In this document: positions 56,937-64,000 of the stretch, piece by piece | Numbering within the stretch: the stretch's first letter is position 1 | Layout: every line of letters starts with the position of its first letter | Source: Calendula officinalis | Lineage: Eukaryota > Streptophyta > Magnoliopsida > Asterales > Asteraceae | Length of the DNA: 64,000 nt | Assembly (NCBI GenBank): GCA_963853835.1 | Contig: OY970829.1 | Coordinates: 77,188,901-77,252,900 of the forward strand | Direction of reading: 5' to 3' | The notes under the pieces: generated by a model | What the model was told of the DNA's origin: nothing | The model's input: the letters and a program-made list of their open reading frames with translations, nothing else | Databases searched by the model: none | Translations under genes and position numbers: made by a program

Positions 56937-58207
56937 AGAGCGAATTACATCTAAGGTCCCTGTGGTTTACAACTTATTGCAGCCACAGTTCCTAAACTTC
57001 ATTAAGTACACTGGGAGTCCCTTCTGTTGCCATTTTGTTGCACCCGTAGTCCCTGAAGCAAACGTCCGTTAAAAAACTCTGTTAAATCACCCATGTGCAC
57101 AGCACATGATGGGTAGTATGGTAATTGTCCACCCCTTCCTCATATTTAAACCCGAGTAAATTACATGGAAGGTCCCTGTGGTATACTACTTATTACAGCC
57201 TTAGTCCCTGAACTTCATTTATTACACTGGAAGCCCCTGGTGTATATGTTTGTGTTCGTTTGTGTTCATTTCGTGTACGTTTGTGTTTCTTTATGTTCGT
57301 TTATGTTTGTTACCCTCGTTCGCGAACCGTTCATGAAAAATTTTCTTAACAAACGATCACGAACACAAAATTCCGTTCGATAAGTCTTCGCGAACCGTTC
57401 GTGAACACATTTTTTCCTTAACAAACGAACATGAACAAGACCTCACTCGTGTTCGTTCGGTTCGTTTACAGGCCTACAAACGAACACAAACAAGATTTTG
57501 TGTTCGTTTAGTTAAACAAACGAACACGAACAAATGCCCGTTCGTTCGTTTACGTTCGTGAACATCTGTTCGTGTTCGTTTGTTTACGTTCGTTTGTTAG
57601 TGTTCGTTTGAGTTTGTTTACGTTCGTTTGTGTTTGTTTCGTGTTCGTTTGTGTTTCTTTATGCTTGTTTGTGTTTTTTTATGTTCGTTTATGTTTGTTA
57701 CCCTCGTTCACGAACCGTTCGTGAACACTAAACTTTCTTAACGAACGAACACGAACACAAAATTCAGTTCGAGAAGTGTTGGTGAACCGTTTATGAACAC
57801 ATTTTTTCCTTAACAAACGAACACGAACAAGGCCCCATTCGTGTCCGTTCGGATTGACTTTTCAGGGGTTGGTGGCGCGACAATAAAGGTTGAAGTGTAT
57901 ACACCAGGGACTTCCGGTGTAATAAATGAAGTTCAGGGAATAAGGCTGTAATAAGTAGTATACCACAGGGACCTTCCATGTAATTTACTCGGATTTAAAT
58001 ATGAGGAAGGAGTGGATAATTACCATACTACCTATCATGTGCTGTGCACATGGATGATTTAACAGAGCTTTTTAACGGACGTTTGCTTCAGGGACTACAG
58101 GTGCAACAAAATGGCAACACCAGAGACTCCCAGTGTACTTAATGAAGTTTAGGGACTGTGGCTGTAATAAGTGGTAAACCACAGGGATCTTAGATGTAAT
58201 TCGCTCT
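56937..58207. mobile_element. Foldback-type element with about 310-bp inverted repeats
   Basis: The left arm (56937-57244, start AGAGCGAATTACATCTAAGG) and right arm (57890-58207) are inverted copies over about 310 bp, differing at roughly 20 positions by eye. Each arm contains an inner terminus (CGAGTAAATTACATGGAAGG at 57153, inverse ending 57991), so it is either a long-TIR element or a MITE nested exactly at another's centre. The 640-bp core is GTTCGTTTGT/ACGAACA-rich and holds a direct repeat of about 172 bp (57291-57462 and 57681-57852). No coding. It ends 250 bp before the katanin ATG. Confidence 0.8.
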
Positions 58208-58456
58208 AAAAATTAATTTGAAATCGTCAAACAAATAACGTAGGCACGTGGAATGCACGTCACAGAAGCCGTCAGCCATGAGGGCAAAATGGTCAAAACA
58301 CACACGGTCTTCATCGTTCAAAAGCCACCGTCGTTTTCTCCTCCGAACAGCTTCCCCCAAAGTCTTTCTGCCGTCACACAGACTGGAGAAACTACTGAAA
58401 CTGAAGAAATAAACCCTAATTTAGAGGTATTGTGGTGATAACACGATTGACTACAC

Positions 58457-61400
58457 ATGGCAGGCACATCGCTTGCCGGATTACAGGATCACCTGAAATT
58501 GGCCAGAGAATATGCGCTCGAAGGTCTATATGATACTTCCGTCATCTTCTTCGATGGCGCCATCGCTCAGATCAACAAGTAATTACTCTTTCTCTCTCTC
58601 TAAATCACACCTCCAAATTCACAGAAACCGACGCTTTATTCGTGCAATTGAATTGTTAGAATACATCTATGTAACGAAATCTAGATGAGTTTTGGATTCA
58701 CATGACATACATTGGTGTACTTTTGTTATAATCTTACAGAAATGTTAAACGGTAGGAGTTTGTATTACAATCAGTTATTGAGGATCTGTTATCTGTTGGT
58801 GAATTAGATGAATTAATACAGAACAAAATGCTAGGGCAAAGAGTAAGCATCGGCGATCTGTTTCTTCTAGCTACATTACATAGATTAGCTCTTAGCTTCT
58901 TGTAATTGAAGAAATTTTAGGTTTCTACATCGAGATTTGTAGTTTTTGACTTTTTTCTGCTGCTTTAAGATACAAAACATGATTATTTAAGTACTGCTTT
59001 AGGTACTTAAGCTCCCTTGATGATCCGATGGTTCGTGCAAAATGGACAAATGTAAAGAAAAGTCTAATGGAAGAAACTGAGGTTGTAAAGCAATTGGATG
59101 CTGAAAAAAGGTCATTGAAGGAGACATTAATGGGCAGAAGGCCTTCTTCACCTCCAATTTCAGCAAAGAAATCATCATTTGTGTTCCAACCATTGGATGA
59201 GTATCCAACTGCTTCCGGTGCTCCTTCAATGGATGATCATGATCCTGATGTGTGGAGACCACCAAGTCGAGACACATCAAATAGAAGATCTGCAAGAGCT
59301 GGTCCAGCTGGCACGAGAAAGGGGTCACAAGATGGAGTTTGGGCTCGGGCTCCTGCTCCTGCTCCACGAGGTGGTGCAACGGCGGCTCGTGGCGGGAAGA
59401 CTTGTGGTTCCGCTAGGGCTAACTCAGGAGTTAGGGCTTCAACTACTGGGAAAAAGGGAACTGGTCAAGGAAAGTCAAACACAGTGAAGGATGATGCTGT
59501 GGTAAGTGTAAGTGAAAGTCAACTGGATTAATTTTCTTCGTATAAAGTTATTATTATGTGGATTTATGTTCTTATTGTTCATTTACTTATGATAATCAGA
59601 ATGGAGATGCTGAAGAAGGAAAGTCAAAACGTGGTCAATATGAAGGGCCTGATGCTGACTTGGCTGCAACACTAGAAAGAGATGTCTTAGATGCTGCACC
59701 TGGAGTGAGATTTGATGACGTGGCAGGTCTGAGTGAAGCCAAAAGGCTTCTAGAAGAAGCTGTTGTTCTTCCATTATTAATGCCTGATTATTTCCAGGTA
59801 ATACGCTTAATATTAGTATATATACAATAGCCATCTTGGATGAATAGTGCGCAACCCGTGGAGTATTTTGATAAGACCACGTCATTATTTTAAGTTTTAA
59901 TCTGAATTGCGTTAACCAAAATGCCGCCAACGTTGAATATTTTAACCCACCATCTCATATTTATCTAAAAATACATTACATAGCCCATATGTAAAGAAAA
60001 GTGGGCCGGGTAAATTTCTTCACTTTTCCATTTGTAAAGTAATTTATATTTTTATCCCTACTATTTAAACTTTATTTTATATATGTAAAACTTTGATAAT
60101 AAATTAACATCTAATTAACTTGAAAGATTCACAAAATTACTAACTAATCTCTTAATTTATGTAAACTTTAATCTTTTAACACTTTCATAATAAATAAACA
60201 TCTCATTAACTTCATGTTACTAACTAACCCCTTGATTTATATTAAAAAATTATCTTTTTCCATTTGTAAAGTAATTTATATTTTTATCCCTACTATTTAA
60301 ACTTTATTTTATATATGTAAAACTTTGATAATAAATTAACATCTAATTAACTTGAAAGATTCACAAAATTACTAACTAATCTCTTAATTTATGTAAACTT
60401 TAATCTTTTAACACTTTCATAATAAATAAACATCTCATTAACTTCATGTTACTAACTAACCCCTTGATTTATATAAAAAATTATCTTTAACATATCATGG
60501 TAAATAGTAACAATTTGTCTTCTAAATGTTTTTGCACTTTCATACTACACAAATATCTCATTAACTTCATGTTGCACAAAAATACTAACTAACATATAAA
60601 GACTTTATCTTTAACACGTCATGTGTGAATATTAACAATTGTCTTTTAGATATATTTTGGTATTTATTATTACAGTCAAATAACATACACATGTGGGTGT
60701 TGTACAACTGAAATATTTACTTATTTAAACTAGCTATTGGGCGTCGTATGAAAATCCCCGCGGCAACGCGCAGGGTATTTCCTACTAGTTAATACACATT
60801 TCATTGAATATATTATATTAAGTTTGATATTAATATGTATATTTTACAGGGAATCAGGAGACCATGGAAAGGTGTTCTTATGTTTGGTCCACCTGGCACT
60901 GGGAAAACATTACTAGCTAAAGCAGTTGCAACAGAATGTGGGACCACTTTTTTCAATGTTTCTTCTGCAAGTTTGGCTTCCAAATGGCGTGGAGAAAGTG
61001 AACGTATGGTTCGTTGCTTGTTTGATCTTGCTAGATCTTATGCACCAAGCACAATCTTTATCGATGAAATCGACTCTCTTTGCACTTCCCGAGGGTTAGT
61101 CTTTTTTTATATATTTTTAGGCCAAAATGCATTTTAGTACCCTGAACTTCTCTGACTAGGTCGTCTGTTACCCTGAACTATTAAAAGTGCAACATGACAC
61201 CCTGAACTTGACAAAATGGTCGATTTAGTACCCTGGCTCACTAATTTGGTCTTGTTTTCATACGTGATTTGCTTCTAATATCAATATATTGAGATGAATG
61301 TATATTTTTTAGTCCATTAAAAGCTCCAAAGAATGCAAGTTAAGTAAGAAAACACGATCAAATTAATGAGTTAGAGTATTAAATCGACCATTTTGTCAAG

Positions 61401-62432
61401 TTCATGTACCATGTTGCACCTTTTATATAGTTCAGGGTACTAAAATGCATTTTGGCCTATTTTAAATAAAATGCATTTTGGCCTGTTTTAAATTTATTTT
61501 TATGTATCTTTATTAGAATAGGATTGGTTTCATTTGTTTAGGGCTTCAGGGGAACATGAGTCTTCTAGAAGGGTAAAATCGGAAGTTTTAGTTCAGGTAG
61601 ATGGTGTAAACAATACAGGTACTAATGAAGATGGCAGTCGCAAAATTGTTATGGTTTTAGCAGCTACAAATTTCCCATGGGATATTGATGAAGCATTAAG
61701 GTCTTTAAATCTCTTCTCAGTTATTATTATTAATATTATCATTATTATTAATTTATTTTAATTATATACATTTTATTAATGTTTGTTACTATGCAGGCGG
61801 CGGCTGGAAAAACGAATATATATTCCTCTACCTAATTTCGAGAGTAGAAGAGAGCTTATTAAGATCAATCTGAGAACTGTTGAGGTAAAGTCACTGATTT
61901 CATAATTTGTAATTGAGTTATGAGTAAATTACGTAAATAGTCCCTAATTTTGAAACTTGTAACACCAACGGTCCCTAAAAACCGAGGTTTCAAAATTAAG
62001 GACCATCTTATAGGTAATAAAAAAACTGAGGGATGAAATCCGTAATTTCATACAAACCACAGGGAGTGCTAATGTAATTTACACTTGATAAGAGTATTAT
62101 TTTTTTCTTTCTTATTGTTTAACATCTTTTCATGTTTTATGATTTATTAGGTATCTGCTGACGTGGACATTGATGAGGTGGCACGTAGAACAGAGGGGTA
62201 TAGTGGCGATGATTTAACAAACGTATGCCGAGATGCTTCATTAAACGGAATGAGGCGTAAAATAGCGGGAAAATCCCGTGAAGAAATAAAAAATATGGCA
62301 AAAGATGATATTTCAAAAGATCCTATTGCCATGTGTGATTTTGAAGAAGCCATCACAAAAGTTCAACCCAGTGTTTCTGCTGCTGATATTGAACGACATG
62401 AGAAATGGTTTGCAGAATTCGGTTCTGCATGA
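58457..62432 (+). CDS. KTN1: Katanin p60 catalytic subunit (microtubule-severing AAA ATPase)
   Basis: This hexameric AAA ATPase severs cortical microtubules by pulling on tubulin tails, so controlling cell-wall orientation and cell elongation. Exons: 58457-58578, 59003-59501, 59600-59797, 60850-61094, 61542-61700, 61797-61884, 62151-62432. They sum to 1593 nt (530 aa), close to Arabidopsis KTN1 (523). The N-terminus MAGTSLAGLQDHLKLAREYA begins a MIT-like helical domain (about 1-75). An Ala/Pro/Gly-rich linker (WARAPAPAPRGG) follows, then FDDVAGLSEAKRLLEEAVVL. Walker A is GPPGTGKT (286-293), the pore loop is KWRGES (318-323) and Walker B is TIFIDEID (341-348). Exon 5 starts sensor-1 region VMVLAATNFPWDIDEALR, then RRRLEKRIYIPLP. 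The C-terminal Vps4-type helix ends RHEKWFAEFGSA. Introns 3, 4 and 6 contain mobile DNA. Confidence 0.96.
60024..60487 (+). repeat. 232-bp tandem duplication in katanin intron 3
   Basis: 60024-60255 and 60256-60487 are almost identical (both start TTTTCCATTTGTAAAGTAAT and end near AAAAAATTATC). A more diverged third piece (ACATATCATGG to AACACGTCATG) follows to about 60630. Confidence 0.92.
60735..60788 (+). mobile_element. Helitron 3' terminus in katanin intron 3
   Basis: Hairpin CCCCGCG-GCAA-CGCGCAGGG is followed nine bases later by CTAG (60785-60788) then T. The surrounding words (GTATGAAAATCCCCGCGGCA) match the terminus at 48489-48540, so the two are one family. A possible 5' TC after A lies at 59834, but I cannot confirm it. 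Confidence 0.65.
61119..61459. repeat. MITE family C copy in katanin intron 4
   Basis: AGGCCAAAATGCATTTTAGT then ACCCTGAACTT at the left mirrors AGTTCAGGGTACTAAAATGC then ATTTTGGCCT at the right. The inner pair GACAAAATGGTCGATTTAGT and ATCGACCATTTTGTCAAGTT also matches. About 341 bp. Confidence 0.85.
61922..62084. repeat. Short MITE family A copy in katanin intron 6
   Basis: GAGTAAATTACGTAAATAGT at the left mirrors GCTAATGTAATTTACAC at the right, with GAGGGATGAAATCCGTAATT internally. Confidence 0.75.
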
Positions 62433-63689
62433 TATGGATCTGAGTCAACTCAGTTTGTGAGCCATCTTTTTATTGTCTTATTTATATTTATATTTCCAAG
62501 TGTGAAAATTTCGTTGACTTTTGTTTTATGTATTTTTTTAAACTGTAACCTTGCAGTGTTGTACCATTTGAACCGAACTTAAAATCAAATTTGAGTAAGT
62601 TTTGGAATGAATCTATATTTTATGCTGCCTACGAGGTTTGAGTTTGAAACCACCATTGAAGAAATCTCAAGCTCCCATTAATAGGCACACTTTGAGAGTT
62701 TGATAAATAACAATGTTAATAGTAATAAATCATTCTTTAGTCCGTCCAAATGAAAAAACTAAAATAAAATTTGATTGATTCGTAATAACCAATCTCATTA
62801 CACAAAGGGAGAATATTCTACAATGATTGAGTTCTTAAATCGTATAATATATTTATTAATCAGATTATACTATACTAACATGATTCACGTGATACCATAT
62901 ATTAATAAGTTTTTTAGCATTGTTGTGATTATAACAATTTGAGACGATAAAATTAAATAGAACAATAACTACAAAACACCATTAATTATTAATATTGTTA
63001 TAAGCTAATCAAAATTGGTGGAAACTAGCGATTAAAACGACCCTAACGTCGTTGTAGTGTTGTACATATGAATAAATTACGCAAAATCATGTAGATGCCT
63101 GCAACCAATTACCAAACCATGGGACCCTTACATAATACGTGACAATAAGGAAAAATACCAATATATTGTTAGATTTCACAATTTTTAAAATAAAAAATTA
63201 TAATAAGACGAGTCTCAATGGGCTCATTGGTTGACATACCGACGACTTCTCTTTTGCCCCAGACGGCGGTAACCGAAGAGTGGAGACGAGTGTTTGATGG
63301 GGCCAAGGTAATTTAATAGAGTATTTGATACTTTTTTGTGTGTGTGTGTATATTATATAATGGTGGGGACCAAAAAAACTGAAGAGAAGAAGCATTGATG
63401 GTATGAGTATGTCAGTTGGATGTCAGTTAGAGTGTGAGCTTAAGTGTCGATAGTTTGGCAAAAACTGAACGTCAATTGGCGTCATTGTTGGCATTGGTCT
63501 AAGTGTTAAAATAGATTACATTGGATAGTTAGACTATGTGTAAAGGGTGATCAAATTCAATTTGGTCATCCCTGTCACTTGAGCGCCACATCAGTTTTTT
63601 CTCTTCCAACCAAACACATGACAAACACCGACCAAACCCACGTAGCAGACGACCAAACATATTCCCCTTTGAAATCATGCTCCACGACA
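62433..63689. other. Katanin 3' UTR and intergenic DNA
   Basis: The first 200 bases are probable katanin 3' UTR. The remaining DNA is AT-rich. A minus frame at 63198-63395 has no recognisable family. No gene is called. Confidence 0.4.
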
Positions 63690-63975
63690 CCATGGTGTGG
63701 TCCTAAGTGGTAAGCCACGACACCATGCTCCACATGGGACCCCCCTAATGACGCAGTCCAAAATTATGGTGGGATGTGGCAACAACCACGAGGCTTCACA
63801 GGGTGTTCATAAGAGCATGGTTTTGACTTGGTGGGGCCACCTCCATATTGGGTGAGTGTGGTAGTGTGGTGAATATTTCTCCAAAATGGTGTGATGTGGT
63901 TGCTGAAGTATCAGATGGTGTGACAATTGACAAATGATGTGGTAGTGTGGACTCATACCGTGGAGTCTAAATGAG
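63690..63975. repeat. Harbinger-related non-autonomous remnant
   Basis: GTGTGGTGAATATTTCTCCA then AAATGGTGTGATGTGGT parallels the reverse complement of 52890-52960 (GTGTGGTGGGTATTTCCACC then AAATGATGTGGTGTGGT), the subterminal region of the Harbinger element. GTGGTGTGG-type words continue through the block. Boundaries are not defined and it may run past the window. Confidence 0.45.
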
Positions 63976-64000
63976 ATAATTAGTGGTGTGAGTTCTACTA

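Noticed and set aside
58253..58438. 61-codon frame ending 18 bases before the katanin ATG, considered as an upstream ORF
   Set aside because: Its ATG lies close to the foldback element and the transcription start is unknown. Without a mapped 5' end it cannot be called a uORF.
59583..59930. 115-codon minus frame over katanin exon 3
   Set aside because: It is antisense to a conserved katanin exon.

Overview
The window is nuclear DNA of a flowering plant. It is AT-rich, its genes carry many short GT-AG introns, and MITE-type repeats are dense. Short motifs such as ACGGGTCAAA and the particular repeat families recall Asteraceae genomes, but that placement is inference. There are no operons, CRISPR arrays or bacterial features.

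Layout, left to right. The edge holds a last exon of an unidentified gene (316-473). A Helitron with both ends recognisable follows (984-2734), then a tRNA-Arg(TCG) gene (3362-3435), a Mutator-like MITE with a 10-bp target duplication (3828-4217) and a SINE with a 17-bp duplication (4521-4755). The first large gene is coatomer beta-prime, COPB2 (5517-11240, 24 coding exons, 899 aa). A small secreted thionin-like gene lies on the minus strand (12742-13407). The ribosome-biogenesis gene NOC2/REBELOTE follows (14234-21949, 13 exons, 702 aa). Its 3.1-kb tenth intron carries an intact retroelement-type zinc-knuckle plus nuclease-like reading frame, a TIR element with a 78-bp minisatellite, and a MITE. 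Next come the exon-junction-complex factor MLN51/CASC3 (22985-26173, 9 exons, 616 aa, one GC-AG intron) and the NatA auxiliary subunit NAA15 (29715-37281, 26 exons, 888 aa).

From 37.3 to 49.2 kb the window is repeat-rich: an Emigrant-like element, a LINE relic, a SINE fragment, several Stowaway-like 'CTCCCTCCG' MITEs (one with a hAT-type MITE nested in it) and a Helitron 3' end. An intronless CDS for a CDI-type nucleotide-diphospho-sugar transferase occupies 49379-50167. A Mutator-like element (51675-52468) is followed by a PIF/Harbinger element with an intact transposase. That element sits at the broken end of a GH127 beta-L-arabinofuranosidase gene relic (52.8-55.3 kb). A 1.27-kb element with about 310-bp inverted repeats (56937-58207) stands just upstream of the last gene, katanin p60 (58457-62432, 7 exons, 530 aa).

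The genes are mostly single-copy housekeeping functions: vesicle coat, nucleolar pre-60S assembly, exon-junction complex, co-translational N-terminal acetylation and microtubule severing. They do not form a pathway cluster. Exon boundaries were read by hand from splice consensus and frame continuity. In every multi-exon model the summed exon lengths are divisible by three and end at a stop. No alignment or database search was run, so family names rest on recognised motifs.
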